Shown here: piece by piece, positions 13,542 to 26,107 of the stretch
How the letters are laid out: each line of letters begins with the position of its first letter
How positions within the stretch are numbered: the first letter of the stretch is position 1
Assembly (NCBI GenBank): GCA_037892935.1
Contig: JAYXKI010000003.1
Coordinates: forward strand, 2,418,001-2,482,000
Direction: 5' to 3'
DNA from: Phlebopus portentosus
Taxonomy: Eukaryota > Basidiomycota > Agaricomycetes > Boletales > Boletinellaceae
DNA: 64,000 nucleotides
Position numbers and translations under genes: made by a program
The notes under the pieces: model-generated
What the model saw: only the letters and a program-made list of their open reading frames with translations
The model's database searches: none
Told to the model about the DNA's origin: nothing

Positions 13542-15865
13542 ATGCCGTCCGTCAGGCTCAGACGCTCTCGTTATGTCTCTCTCAGTGACGACGATGGCCT
13601 TTTCAACGAATCCCAAAGCCGGCCGAGGTCTCGGACTCTAGCGAGCATATATCGTCCTTCCAGTCAGGCTGCGCCTCAAGCCCCTGCCGGTCTTCGTTCA
13701 AGACCAGGTTCGAGCCCTAGCGTCCAGGAACAAGTAGCTATTAGCAGGCCGAACAGTACCAGGCCGACTGGCAGAGTCGCAGAAAGCATCCTCTATGGAG
13801 TTCCTGACCAAAATCTTGGAGAAGGCACTAACCTCAGCCGTGGATCTTCGCGAGGAGATGTTCTCAGCTCGTCATCTGAGTCTGAGGGGAGGAAACGATA
13901 CGGAAGAGCCGCTCAGGATTGGCCGCATGCCGTCCTGTCCCAACCCGACGGCAGTAGAGGGAGAGCTATGAACGATAGTACTCTCAGCCTTAATAGTGAT
14001 ACTAGTGATGACTCGTTTGATCCCTACCGCAACGCAGCTGACCATGAGGAAGATATCGTGGAACATCTCGAAGTCATTGGTGACTAGCCCTGTCTATTAG
14101 CGACAAGCCTCGATTTGCTCACCTTTACTCAGATCCAGAGATAGCTACTGTGGCCAGTCTCACAAACGCCGCGAATTCGATTTTAATCCCTCCAATAGGC
14201 GTCTACTCGCGAAAGCCCATCGTGTTCCTACCTCGAGCAGCTATCACGGATGATGTGGAAAGAATGTCGATCCACGAGGACGAGCTTGACCGACATGTTG
14301 AGCAAGTTTTATCAAAACGTGATAAAGTCAGGCGAATCTTGCGAGGAGTGTGGGCGTTTGTGAAGACTCGTCCGTCTATCATTTTGGAATTGGCTGACTC
14401 TGTCAACTCACCTTTACGTTGTAGCTCTCGGCATAGTTACAGCAATTTACGGCTTCCTTGTTGGTAAGAAAGGTCTTTTCTCTTCCTATCGGAATATGCT
14501 TACATCTTAAAATTTTCCCAGTATTTTGGGGCGCTGCCATTGTGCTTTTCCTTCTCAAATGGATCGACCTGAATAATTCTGTCCAACAAGGCTTTTGGGT
14601 TGAAGTCACCTCTCAGATTGAGAATGGTGAGTTTTCCGAGGCAGAGCTGACGCATAATTCCAGAGTTTTGATGATAATCCAATGTCGCGTTTCACAGCTC
14701 TGTTTACAGTTACTGGAATTGTATGTTGTCTTCTTCATACAAAGTGCCGTTTCTAATGAGACTGAAGGGCCTCATTCCGTGGCGTATCGTGGATACATAC
14801 CGTAAGTCTCTAAGTAGTTGCAGTGTTTCGCGGATGAACTGAATGCGGCATTTGTAGGAATCTTACGCATCTGGCACTACAAAAAGCTCACTCGCAAACT
14901 TCGTAAAGAGGCTAACTTGCCTGAACTGTTTGATGAAGACGATCTGCCAGACCCGATTTACGACCCTAACTACGTTCATGTCTTGACGGAAAAGCAGGAA
15001 AGAGGTCTTCATCATCGTGAGCTCTTATCTCATACTACGTGCCGCTCGTAACTAACGGCCGACCAGAACGACGGCAATTTGCAAAGTCTCAGACATGGTA
15101 CAGGGCACACGGAACACCTACTCACCGAGTAAGTGTTATTACAGTCATTGAGATTGCGTTAATTCGTTGATATGTTGTTCCTGGTTGCGATAGGCATTTC
15201 CCATCGGGTGAGCACCGAGCACCATTGGGCACGTTGCGCCTCGGACTCATCATTTTCCCGTCTTCTTTTACAGAACCGCGTTGGCGATTTGTTGCTGTAA
15301 TGACGGCAATTCGATCTGTCAGGTAAGCGGTCAAATTTAAGAAGCTCTTCCACGACTAATTGTTGATAGATTGTGCTCTGTGGCACGATGTGGGGCCTTG
15401 ATAGGTCCGTGGCAATAGTACTGTACCATATCCGAGCAGTGGTTTAATGCCTCCGTGATTTTTCGTCCTTTCCTCCCATGTCAAAGGTTTGATCGTCCCG
15501 CTTGGTCGACGGGTCTTCTCATCCCTGCGGCCTTTTCATGTGGCATCGCAGCAGCTGTTCTTATCTGGCGCGGCGGCGCGAAAACTAAGCGTACAAAGGA
15601 AATCGAGGAGAAGCTGCGCCTTGCCTTGAGTATTGAGCTCGATCCTGACAAATTTAGGGCAGTGGAGGCGAAGAACAGTGGCGCTGGAGTCCCGGAGGGA
15701 GAAACACCGGTCGGTGATGACGAAGTGCAAGCTGATCCTTCAAAGATCCCGAGTTACGAAGATGATCAAGCTGTTTTGCGGCGCAGAACTGAGCCTATCG
15801 ATCGTATCTCGTCCGTCCTCGTGGATGAAAAGATGGAAGTGCCTCGATCCTACGGCCTGCGATGA
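13542..15865 (+). CDS. Conserved fungal multi-pass membrane protein, function unknown
   Basis: Twelve exons (13542-14079, 14133-14369, 14425-14463, 14522-14626, 14698-14720, 14768-14801, 14858-15016, 15067-15128, 15194-15207, 15274-15322, 15370-15404, 15487-15865) give 557 aa. The first 180 residues are Ser/Arg-rich and probably disordered. Membrane segments follow: GIVTAIYGFLVVFWGAAIV, then ALFTVTGIGLIPWRIVDTY, IVLCGTMWGL and LIPAAFSCGIAAAVLIW. Between them is a charged loop (RIWHYKKLTRKL; FDEDDLPDPIYDPNYVHV) and SQTWYRPHGT-like sequence (here SQTWYRAHGT). The tail is acidic and Arg-rich. The pattern matches a family of fungal integral membrane proteins with no assigned function. Two exons are very short (23 and 14 nt); both are needed to keep frame and hydrophobic segments. 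Confidence 0.85.
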
Positions 15866-16297
15866 TTTGCTATGTATATCTCTGTATCACTAACCACTGG
15901 TACTGTTGTAGTCTAGTTTGTGACTGACTTCTAGGTTGTGCTAGCTGATTGTGTATTCTTTTGACGTGCAATTTTGTTTCGTATATGTTCTAACTACTAC
16001 ACAATATCCAAAATACATTGCTTACCCAGGGTTGTTGAAACCCCCAGAATTGTTGAAATCCTACACCTTCATCCACATCCACATGTCAAGTCATACCGTG
16101 CACCGGAGTGCTTTTCTGGCAGAAACCTGCTCACAAAAAATGCGAACATCAGCACAACCAAGGCCCCCGTGGTGTGTGCTTGATCGCATACGCCCACAAC
16201 TACCCAAGGATATTTTACGTCGACGCGATGTTAAATTGCGAAAGACGATAAGTTATACCCGAACAATGGGCGCTGTTGAAGCGCAAGGAGGAACCGC
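15866..16297. other. Convergent 3' intergenic region
   Basis: The 432 bp lie between two convergent stop codons and should hold both 3' UTRs. An open frame across it has no domain sense and I do not call it. Confidence 0.4.
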
Positions 16298-19036
16298 TTA
16301 AGGGTAAGTCTCGCGGGCCCACTCGGCAGCAGCAACAAGGTTGGCCAAGGACGCCTCGGTTTCCTTCCAACCGCGAGTCTTCAACCCACAGTCCTGTGAA
16401 AGTAATTTGTATTCGTAAACGTACATGGATAGATAACATGAATGAAGTATCACTTACAGGGTTGATGAAGAGCAGATTATCGGAAATAAGCTGCAGCATT
16501 GACTTGATGCGCTCTTTGATTTCTTCAACAGAGGGGACACGTGGAGAATGAATGTCATAGACACCCGGGCCAATCTGGTTCGAGTACCCGAACTGCTGGA
16601 AGGCAGAGAGAAGCTTCATGTCGCTCTTGGATGCCTCGATGGAGATGACGTCGGCGTCAAGGCGCTGGATAGAGGGGAAGATGTCGTTGAAGTCAGAGTA
16701 GCAGAAGTGGGAATGAGTCTGTGTCGAGTCAGCGACGCCGGCGGTAGCGAGCTTGAAGGAATCGACGGCCCAACGAAGGTAGTTGTCCCAGTCGACGCGG
16801 CGTAAAGGAAGCTACATAGGTCTAAATAAAGTTGACAACGGCATAGAGAAGCTATATACTTACGCCTTCACGGATGGCGGGTTCGTCAACTTGGATAGCC
16901 CTGATGCCAGCCTTTTCAAGATCAAGCACTTCATCACGAAGCGCGAGGGCGAGCTGCTGAGACTGAATCTCTTTCGAGACATCTGCGCGAGGGAACGACC
17001 AATTGAGGATTGTAACTGGACCAGTCAACATACCCTTCATGGGTTTCTTGGTGAGACTCTGAGCATAGCTACTCCACTTGACAGTCATTGGACCAGGGCG
17101 GCTGACATCCGAAACAATAATAGGTGGGCGAACATAACTAAGGAAGGGGAGGTCGAATGAGTTGCATTGAAAACAACGCCGGGCTTGATAGCTTACCGGG
17201 ATCCATAACTCTGGACCCAAGCGTTTTGAGTGAAAACAAAGCCATTGAGTTGTTCGCCGAAGTATTGAACCATATCGTTGCGTTCCGGCTCGCCATGGAC
17301 GAGAAGATCAAGACCGACCTTTTCCTGGAAGCGAACAACTTGTTCGATCTCCTTCTTGATGAACTCCTCATATTGCTCGGGAGTAATCTCTCTCTTTCCG
17401 AGCTTAAGACGAGCACCGCGGATCTCTTTTGTTTGCTGAAACATTGATATCAGCAAACATCACCATGATGAATAAGAAATTGAGAATTACCGGGAAAGAA
17501 CCGATGGTCGTAGTTGGGAATTTCGGCAAGTCAAGCGATTTTTGCGCCTCCAAACGCTTAGGGAAGGTGCTCTTGCGATGAAGGTCGGCATCGGTGATAG
17601 CAGCGACGCGCTTTCTCACAGCATCATCCGAGTTCGTCTCGAACCTACGGCGTGCCTCAATGGACTTCTTGTTGGCCTCCAGAGCGGCAGTGACGTTGGC
17701 ATCCTGCGAACCGGAGAGAACAGCGGCAAGAGTGGCAACTTCACTGGCCTTCTCAAGAGCGAAGGAGAACCAATCCTTCTGTTCTGAAATGAGCTTCGTC
17801 TCCGACTCAAGTGTGACAGGGATGTGCAAAAGCGATGACGAAGTGGCGACGATAACACGATCCGATCCGAGCTCGCTCACGGCCTTCTGACCGAGCTTGA
17901 TAGAAGCAATGAAGTCGTTCTTCCAGACATTGCGACCCGAAACAAGGCCAAGAGAAAGAGTAAGGCCTGCTGACTTCATGGCTGCAAGAGTAGACTCAAG
18001 TTGGCCCGGCTCACGGTCGAGATCAATATGAACACCAGCGACAGGAAGTTTGGCGACGTATTCTAGATTAGTACCGAGACGGCCGTAGTACGTTGCAAGG
18101 ATAACCTTTGGTGACACAGGCTCAAGGGCGCTGTACGCGGCCACATACTCCTTTGCCAAACCCGCGGCAGCATCAAGAACAAGAACCGGCTCATCGATTT
18201 GAACCCATTCGGCTCCTGCTGCCTTGAGCTCAGACAAGAGCTGCTTGTAAACCGGAATAAGTTTTTCGAGCAGAGTGATGGGCTTGAAACCAGGAGAGGC
18301 ATCCCTACCGGCCTTGGCCAGAATCAAGTACGAGATAGGGCCAAGGACAACAGGACGAGTAATGATACCCTCTGCCTTGGCTTCGCTGAACTCCTCTCTG
18401 GCTTTGTTGAAAAGCAGTTTGAATTCAGTCGCCTCGGAAAGCTCCGGTACCACGTAGTGATAGTTAGAATCAAACCTAAAATTTCTCGAAGTCAGAATAC
18501 ATTCCAGAGCACGGTTGAAGAGAGCGACGTAGGATTCTCCCAAATGCCAGACACGTTTCAAGAAATACACTTACCACTTCTTCATTTCAGATGCAGGCAC
18601 ATCGACGCCGTCTGCCTGTCTGCCCCGGCCCATGGCAAAGTAGACATCCAGCGATGAAAGGTTGTACCCGGTATAACGAGATGGGATCGCATTGAATGCT
18701 GCGGAGTGGTCAAGAACGTGATCATAAAGTGTAAAGTCGCCGCTACCAAAAATAAGAGATCAATTGGTCACTGGTCGATGCAGACCAAAATGGATCAGAA
18801 CCGACCTCGGGACCAAGTCGACACCGCGTGCCTTCAAGTTGGTCCAATTGTACTTTTTGACCTCAGATGCGGCTTTGGTAAGATCATCTGCTGAGATCTT
18901 TCCCGCCCAATAGGCTTCGACAGCCTTTTTGACTTCACGGTTTGCACCTGATGCCAGATGAGTGCCTTACACGCACGATTTCACTGTGCTTCAACTTACC
19001 GATGCGAGGGAAACCAAGTACGCTGGATGCAACCAT
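16298..19036 (-). CDS. MET6: Cobalamin-independent methionine synthase
   Basis: This cytosolic zinc enzyme moves the methyl group of 5-methyltetrahydropteroyl-polyglutamate to homocysteine. Exons from the start: 19000-19036, 18806-18947, 18575-18742, 17491-18475, 17197-17435, 16864-17137, 16458-16811, 16298-16393, giving 764 aa, the length of yeast Met6. Seen motifs: [10 protein letters not shown] at the start, [13 protein letters not shown], the interdomain [52 protein letters not shown], and the zinc ligands HSHFCYSDF (His-x-Cys) and DCGLKTR (Cys) near the C-terminus. The start is fixed by the [13 protein letters not shown] consensus, encoded by a 37-nt exon. The third intron (18476-18574) is 99 bp, about twice the local norm; every other boundary is canonical. 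Confidence 0.97.
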
Positions 19037-20287
19037 GCTGAACAAGACCGGGATGGGATGAAAGGGAGATGGAGGGAGGAAGAGAAGGGGACGAGAAGAA
19101 AAAATGGTGAAGTATGGCGCTATATCAGGACTGACTCTATTATGTAAAACACCCTTGTTTGGATCGTTTTTGGCAAGCGCTCGCTCGCGTCCCCCAATCC
19201 TACTACGTACACACACGACACGCTGATACCTTGTGTGTTTTTTTTGACTCAATCTTGCGTATTTTCTGCTCAAAGGACATCGCAACTCCCCAACTCTAAA
19301 GGCAATATTGAAGAAGTGGAAATACTTTGTTGATGGAGCTTCTAAATTTACAACGCCCGAGTCCGTGAATGGAAGATCTTTCAAAACACCATGTTGATTG
19401 ATCCGTCGTCTTTCAAGCTCTGTCTCGCTATGCGGACAAAGACATCTTCCACCGAGGCGTCCTGTGCATCCCCGAGTCCGTCTGCTTCGAAATGAGCGTA
19501 TGAATATGCATGTGCCCAATGGCCTCCGTACAGCTGCTTGTCTTTCCTGAATTCCTGCCAAGGTACAGTTTGGTAATCTACCTAGTTTCGACGGCTGGCA
19601 TTTCTGTCGATCCAATGGCGATCTGTTACGAACAGCATAGCAGCACCCAAACTTGTTTATAGCTTAATTAATATCCCTAGCGAGATCTCCAGGGTTGCCG
19701 GATGGTATGCAGTGATTCATACCGAAATACTACATTATAATTAATGTTTACAGCCATAGTCAAACCTGCCATTCCGATCGATAGTCGAAACAATGTACGC
19801 ATTCGTATTTCGCCAAGTCGCAGAGGCTGTTTGCAGACTGGCACGCGGAACATCACGCCGTCCGACGAAATGCACGAAGTACAATGGTCCATTTCGTCGT
19901 GCTTCTCCACTGGTCAGAAGCATGTTCGGGGGCACCAAAGGCAGAATCCACACAGCCAAAGTAGTATCTTCCGCTCCGGACCAAGTTTGGCTTATGTAAT
20001 ACACCGCCTTCGTATCTTACATAACGTACCATAGAACACCGCATTCGGAAGCTGTGCTACCACCTTGCTTCGGCCTTCAAGGCGGACGGTGAAAAACAGT
20101 AGCCGCGCGATGCTCGGGCAGGATACAAGTACTCAGCAGGTCGAGGTCATGGTGGCCAGATCTCGACCGTTGGCGAGGCAACAACTCCAGATCACCTCTA
20201 GCTCACTGAGCAAAGGCCATCATGCCATGGCGGAACGTCGACAGCATAATTGAAGGTCGTTTATTTTTAGGAAAGTAAGTACTTCTC
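19037..20287. other. Long divergent intergenic region (MET6 / phosphatase)
   Basis: The 1,251 bp separate the start codons of MET6 and the phosphatase gene. The part next to MET6 is its promoter and 5' UTR. Small open frames occur on both strands, but none has a recognisable domain or consistent splicing. Nothing else is seen. Confidence 0.35.
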
Positions 20288-21032
20288 ATGGCGTCTATCA
20301 CGGCAAAGCGCAAATATGCCGTACCCGGTGCTGATGCTGACGATTCTATTCTATTCAATAGCATAATAGCTGCTCGATCACCTCGATCCCTTTCGGAAAG
20401 AAGGATCTCCCATATTGGTAACAAACTTGCTTCTCTACTCTATATGTGCTGCTCTATTTGCTGACTGTTCGATTCTTCAATTTTGGAAGTCTCCGTCTGC
20501 GAGGACCCAATCCCTGCCGATTCGCCCGCTTCTGGGATCCGTCACTTACGCATTCCCGTCAAAGACGTCGATTACGAGGATCTCCTTATTCACTTACCTA
20601 ACGCCTGCCGATTTATTCATCAGGCGCTGAAAGACGGCGGTATTATCTTGGTCCATTGTGAACAAGGCCTTTCACGAAGTGCAACTGTTGTTGCTGCATA
20701 TTGTAAGAGTGATCTTTTGCTGGCATGTGACTAATAGCTGGAGCTCATTACGATTACCATGCTTAAAGTAATGTATTCGCGACGAATTCGAGCGACAGAA
20801 GCGTTAGAGATTGTTCGCCGAGGTAACTACTGTTGTTCCTGACCAAGTATTCCCTGAGGCTGACGAGTTGCTGCTTGTAGCGCGCGAACAGGTCTGGCCG
20901 AATCCAGGTTTTCAAGAGCAGTTAGTTCTGTTTGAACTTTGCCAGTATAATCCGACTGCGTCAGACGGCATATACAAGAACTGGCGCAGCAAGATTGAGC
21001 GCCAAATCCAACAAGGACGCATTGCTAGATGA
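20288..21032 (+). CDS. Dual-specificity protein phosphatase
   Basis: A 182-aa protein of almost nothing but a DUSP catalytic domain. Exons: 20288-20417, 20490-20702, 20769-20822, 20881-21032. The Cys-phosphatase P-loop is HCEQGLSRSATV (HCx5R), about residue 98 onward. It is preceded by SVCEDPIPAD and by VKDVDYEDLL, which would supply the general acid, and followed by AYLMYSRRIRATEALE and REQVWPNPGFQEQL, which is typical of the fungal cytosolic/nuclear group. The catalytic Cys and Arg are intact, so it should dephosphorylate phospho-Ser/Thr/Tyr. The start is the first ATG in frame with the domain. An upstream non-coding or short coding exon is possible, because the N-terminus before SILFNSIIAARSP is weakly conserved. 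The substrate cannot be told from sequence. Confidence 0.9.
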
Positions 21033-22508
21033 ACACATTTCCGGAAGCACCTAGACGTTATGACACCGTCATGATTCGCAAATTTGGCCTGCTCGTACAT
21101 TCAATGATATAGACTGCCCGCTTTCTTGTTACTATAACGCTATTCCTCTTGCTGTCATTGTTGTAGCTTTTGACGACGTGTCCTGGCTCTTTGTGTAAAT
21201 TATAATGTCTCTTCTATTTCTTTTCGAATATTGTTTAGCTACGAGATGTTACGTTGAGTAGTACGAACGCTAATTATGACGCAATGACTTTCTTTTTTGT
21301 GATCAATCCTGTAGAAGCCAAGATGCTGGCACCGCCACACGACAATCCTTCGTCCGTCCGTTAACTGCGTCCGCCACGTGGGATTTCTGACGTCACAATT
21401 CGTCCCAGGCTACACTGCAATCCCGTTGAGGCTCGATCTTCTCACTGCTTCGCATGTCCAGGTCATACTCATTTCGATTTCCTTGTTTTTCGGATTTTCA
21501 CGGAAGGCACAAACTTGCCTCGTGTTTAGCTACAGGATTGAAGCGATGCGACTGGCCCTGGTGGTCTGCTGCGGACTATGGCCGTTAAACTTGGGAACGG
21601 AACGACGTTAGATCGTCCTTCGGAAAGGTGTACTGATATGTTCATGAATTGAAGAGATGTGTTAGCAAGTTTGTAACATCGTTACTTCTCGCGCAGATTG
21701 CTGGAGAATCGCATTCGCATAATGGGCTGTTCTTTTCAACGGCAAAAGGACATAAGATTTTTACCTTCGAAAAAGAAGTTTCTAAGCCGGCGGCACAAAT
21801 GCATGCTCACACACCTTAGAGATCGATCTGTATCCACGTCTACGGATTAGCACCGCACTGCCTTCAACGTCTTCGGGTTGCATCGTCAAAAGCAATGACT
21901 TTTGGCCGTCCCTCGCTTAATCGCAACATTACAATCGGAATTGTGTGTACTGGAAACACCGATTGGAAGCCGAGTGGTGTGAAGACACACAGCTGTAAAG
22001 GACGCCAAGTATCTGTGAGTCAGTACGAGAAGTACTTACACAGGATTCCAGGTCATACGCCGGAAATGAAATGAAATGACACATATCAACACAAACGCTG
22101 CTTTCATACTCATGAGGACGACCGGAGAAAGCCGCGGAAGGGAAGTATGGTGGCTGTGCTATTGAATAATCGGATTCTCTAATGAGCAAACGTATTGCTT
22201 CATACACTGCTGAGCCGTCGGCAGGCCTGAAGGCAAATTTGGGCCCAAATTATCGCGGTATGAACTCGAATGTACTCGCCACTGCGCTTGAGCTTTCCCG
22301 GGCGGCAGAATCGCGAATTTGCTGGCGACGATTATCGAAATATCACTTTGTATCGTACGATGGATCAAATACGTCATGAGTTAGGCACCTTTCTCGTTTC
22401 CACCCTGCGTGCCAGCCGCGTACCCTGGCCCATCCATTATAAGTACTAGAGGTACTGCTTGACCTCTTAGCCTCTCTCTGTTCGTGGCTAACCATTTGCA
22501 CGACTGAG
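21033..22508. other. Longest intergenic region in the window
   Basis: The 1,476 bp between two + strand genes contain no ORF with domain sense on either strand. A CACGTG plus TGACGTCA pair lies at 21375-21395. The last 150 bp before 22509 are the likely core promoter of the hydrolase gene. Confidence 0.35.
21375..21395. promoter_or_regulatory. Candidate E-box and CRE palindromes
   Basis: CACGTG at 21375-21380 is followed 7 bp later by the perfect 8-bp palindrome TGACGTCA at 21388-21395. These are classic bHLH and bZIP (ATF/CREB) sites. They lie about 1.1 kb upstream of the hydrolase gene and 340 bp downstream of the phosphatase gene, so the target is unclear. Function is inferred from motif identity only. 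Confidence 0.35.
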
Positions 22509-25500
22509 ATGCCGCTCAACACTGCCAGCGCCGCTGTTCACATCACACCTGGTGCGTGTCATTGCCCTCAGCGGAGTGGTGTGGAGCTCACACTTCGATT
22601 CTCAATAGCTGTTGTCAAAACCTTTTATAAGCACTATAGTCGGAAGGCATCTAAGTTTGCGGATGGCAATCGCGAGGAGGAAGCGACGGATGATGTTCTT
22701 TATGACGAGTGCGTACAGAATCCAGGATGATTCTGAGACCCGGACTCATTTGTATTAGGGCATTTAACATCGTCAAATCCTTTATAGAGCTCGGTACTTA
22801 TAACACAGTTGAATCTCTTCAAGAATTGTAAGCTAGTCGTGTCCTTTTACAACCGAAACGTTGAATCATCATTCATTCGTCAGCACAAACACGCACATTT
22901 TGTCGCCACCGTGGGCAGCGGTTTCTCCGGTGTTGATTCCTTTCGAGACGTGCAACAGGGCTGCTGATCTGCTGGTAGACTGGTTCTCTGATCCCGATGA
23001 ACTCGAAAGGGTCGTGGGCGGTCAAAGGTGGTGGCAAGTCAGAGGCTTGGATGGCATAGAAGGGGAGTGGGTGACGGAAAGAAGTCTGCTCAAAGAAGTT
23101 GACTCTGCCGAATGCATCAGAAGGAGGGAGGAGGAGAAAGGAAGACCTTTATCGGATGATGAGGCTGATATTATGAGAATGGATAGTCTTGAATCCGTGA
23201 TGGTGAGTCGTCTGTCATGGCAAGCAATGATTTACTCATGTTTGCTACCCAAAACAGCTCTATATTCATGGCGGTGAGTGCAAATTGGACTCGGTAATTT
23301 ATATAGCCTTACCATGTAGATAGGTGCTTACTTTTGGGGATCGATCAGTCAGTGGAAAAAAGTTTTTTCTTTTGATGGTCAAACCTTCACTGACAATGCC
23401 TCTATTAAGACACACATCGGTATCAAATTTTGAAGTATGGTATGTGTCCAAAAAGAGTGTTTCACATTCTGTGCTTATTATCCGACAAGCTCGGAAAATG
23501 CGAGGAAGAGTCTTCGCTGTTAACTATAGGTAAGCCGGATCTCGTTCGAACATGGAATAATTCATCTTTATTGCATTTGTTTGTAGGAAGGCTCCACAGT
23601 ATCCATGGCCATGTCCCCTGCACGATTGCCTTGCTGCGTGTAAGCGTCAATGCTCTAGTCGCAGAAAAAGGAATCTTGACAAAAAGATATTGCAGATCTA
23701 TACCTCATAGATCCTCCCAAAACGGCGCTTCACGCTGCCGTTTCGCCTGATAAGATCGTTGTTGCTGGCGATTCGGCTGGTGGTGGGCTATGTCTTACTC
23801 TTCTAACAGTCCTTCGTGATCTAGGAAAGCCTCTGCCGGCTGGTGGCGTTCTTATCAGTCCATGGGTCGACATGACTCATAGTTTTCCTAGTGTCATGGA
23901 GAATACTAAGACCGTAAGACAGAGATTTTCATTCTCCGATTTCCGTCTGATGTCATGTGAACTTCGCAGGACATAATTCCTCCGCACGGCTTCATTCATA
24001 AACCTTCCATGGTATGGCCCATCGATGCACGTCCGAACCGTGAAGGTCGAATTATACCCTCAGAGTCTCAGCCTGTACCAAAGCCTGGCCATACAGACAC
24101 TCTAGTCCCCAGTGTAGGTCGAGTCAGTGAGGAACAAGCATCTAAAGCCGACCGGACGGAGCCGAGTCTTTCTCAAGCTGAAATGCTTGAAAATGATGGT
24201 GATGCACGCGAGGCGAATCGGAGTGTTTATGTGGATCCTAAGCGTACGGATGAAGAAACAATTCGATCTTGGTATCCGAAACCACCTAAGGTTCTGATGG
24301 AAAATCCGAACGCCGTTCCTCTGGAGTTGCGAGCGCAGATCCAGCTTTACGCTACAAATGAGTGCGTAGTATACTTTTGCGGTGCCACTGATACTCACTT
24401 CATCTTGCAGACAACTTACGCACCCTTTAGTGTCGCCCATTCTGCAGGGATCTTTAGGCAATCTGTGTCCATTGTACATCATAACCGGAAATAATGAGTG
24501 CCTGCGAGACGAGATTATTTACCTGGCTCATCGCGCCTCGTATCCAGACGAGTTCCCACCTAGGAAAGAAGCGATTGAGGAATCATGCAGGGAGAAAGAG
24601 AAGGCCCAGAAGTTCACGACCCCTACAAGGGTACATTTGCAAGTTTTCGATGGTAAGCTCCTCTATATCACCATTCTTCTTACGTATGCTCACAGGCATG
24701 AAAGGGATGTGCCACGTTTTGACGGTTTTCACGTTTCATGAGGCTGTGTGTACACGATCCGTTTTTCGTTGCTGTCATCATTTCACAACGCCCACTCACC
24801 TTGATTACATTAGGTGAAGTATGCGTACCATTCCATCGCGAGTTTCGCTAAACATGTAACGCAAAATCCGTGGTGCCAAAGACAAGGTGTCAACTTCCCA
24901 GAACTCGTCAAAGATGGCAGTGATGTAACCGAAAGCTCGATTTCGTCTAATCTACATCATCCTCCTTCGATGACAACCCGCATAGGAAATGGGATGAAGT
25001 CGCTGTCCTCGCCCCTCAGTTTTGGCTCAAACAGCAAATCTTCTACTGCGATATTCGATGATAACAAGGCGACTACGAAAGAGCACATACAGGAACATCC
25101 TTCTTTGCATAGGCTTGTTTCGTCCGAGACGATAAAGAATAATTCACAACGTGATGAGCAGGATCTGGTGGGCTTTTTTCTTCAGTCTTTTCGCAAGCAA
25201 TGCTCACGAGTCTATCTAGGATGAGTTCTACAAAGTAGTGATGATTCGGGAGCGCGTCGATATACGCGGCCGCGTACGGCCAATGGAGGACAAGAAAGAT
25301 ATGCACTGCCTGAGACTGAAGGCGAATGAAATAGGCTTATTGCGAGAAGCACCCGCGCGACGGTGGCTAGAGGGGCAGCAGGAATGGGACAAACACTTCA
25401 AAACCGTCGCCAAGAAGGTTGAAAGACGGCGAAGGAAGACCATCAGGAAATACGAGAATACGCTTGCTCGTGCTCGAGAGCTGGGACTCGTTCATGTTTC

Positions 25501-26107
25501 TATCTCAGATAATGACTCTATAGTGACGAGTGAAACCGCTGACGAAACTGAAGGTGACGGTAAAATACAGAAGAGTAGAAGATGGGGCCCATTGGACCTG
25601 GAAGATGAGCATCCTCCGCCAAGTTCGATTGCAGCACGACACGATACGGTTCGTAATGCCCCTGTTGTTCAGTCTCTTTCTTAGGCTGAACGATAATTTC
25701 CATCCAGCCCGAATCATTGGCTCTTTTGAAGAAGACGCTTTACCATACAGCACCAAGAACGATCAAGAAAATGCCGAAGCGGAAGGCCAAAGACGTTGTA
25801 AAGGCAGTGCTGGATCCTGAAGATGATCCTTCTAGACCTCCTCGTCAGTCCGTTTCTGAGCAACAGGTATGTCTTATCATCAGTATCCTTCATTGTGGCT
25901 TTTGGTGACTTATTCGTATTTTTAATAGTATTCGGCGGAGGTCGGGCCTATGCACGGCCTTAGCTTATGGGCGTCTATCATGACGTTAGTTATTTTTATT
26001 AACTCCATCGAAGCTTCGTGTTCAATGCAACTTTGAACTTTAGGTACTTCACTAAGCGCAGCTCCGCTAAGGCTACCAGGGGAAAAATAAAACCGTATCT
26101 GGTCTGA
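22509..26107 (+). CDS. Alpha/beta-hydrolase (lipase/esterase, HSL-like) with long C-terminal extension
   Basis: Seventeen exons (22509-22708, 22759-22827, 22884-23202, 23258-23273, 23324-23347, 23410-23439, 23490-23529, 23587-23639, 23696-23913, 23970-24361, 24411-24652, 24696-24745, 24814-25167, 25220-25648, 25708-25866, 25929-25984, 26044-26107) give 904 aa. The oxyanion-hole motif YIHGGAYFWG and the nucleophile elbow VAGDSAGGGL place it in the hormone-sensitive-lipase-like carboxylesterase group. Typical neighbouring strands are seen (GRVFAVNYRKAPQYPWP, GVLISPWVDM, CPLYIITGNNE). The catalytic His is probably in GMCHVLTVF. About 150 residues between the Ser and His blocks are a charged insertion. 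After the fold come some 330 residues of Ser-rich then basic, probably disordered sequence (KVERRRRKTIRK). The substrate is likely a lipid or steryl ester; that is inference. Confidence 0.88.

Noticed and set aside
18476..18574. Extra coding exon in the 99-bp MET6 intron
   Set aside because: Read-through hits a stop at once after the Trp codon, and Met6 proteins join KKW directly to FDSNYHY.
21929..22377. Overlapping - strand ORFs (92 and 72 codons)
   Set aside because: They lack domain sense, consistent splicing or coding bias, and lie in the promoter region of the hydrolase gene.
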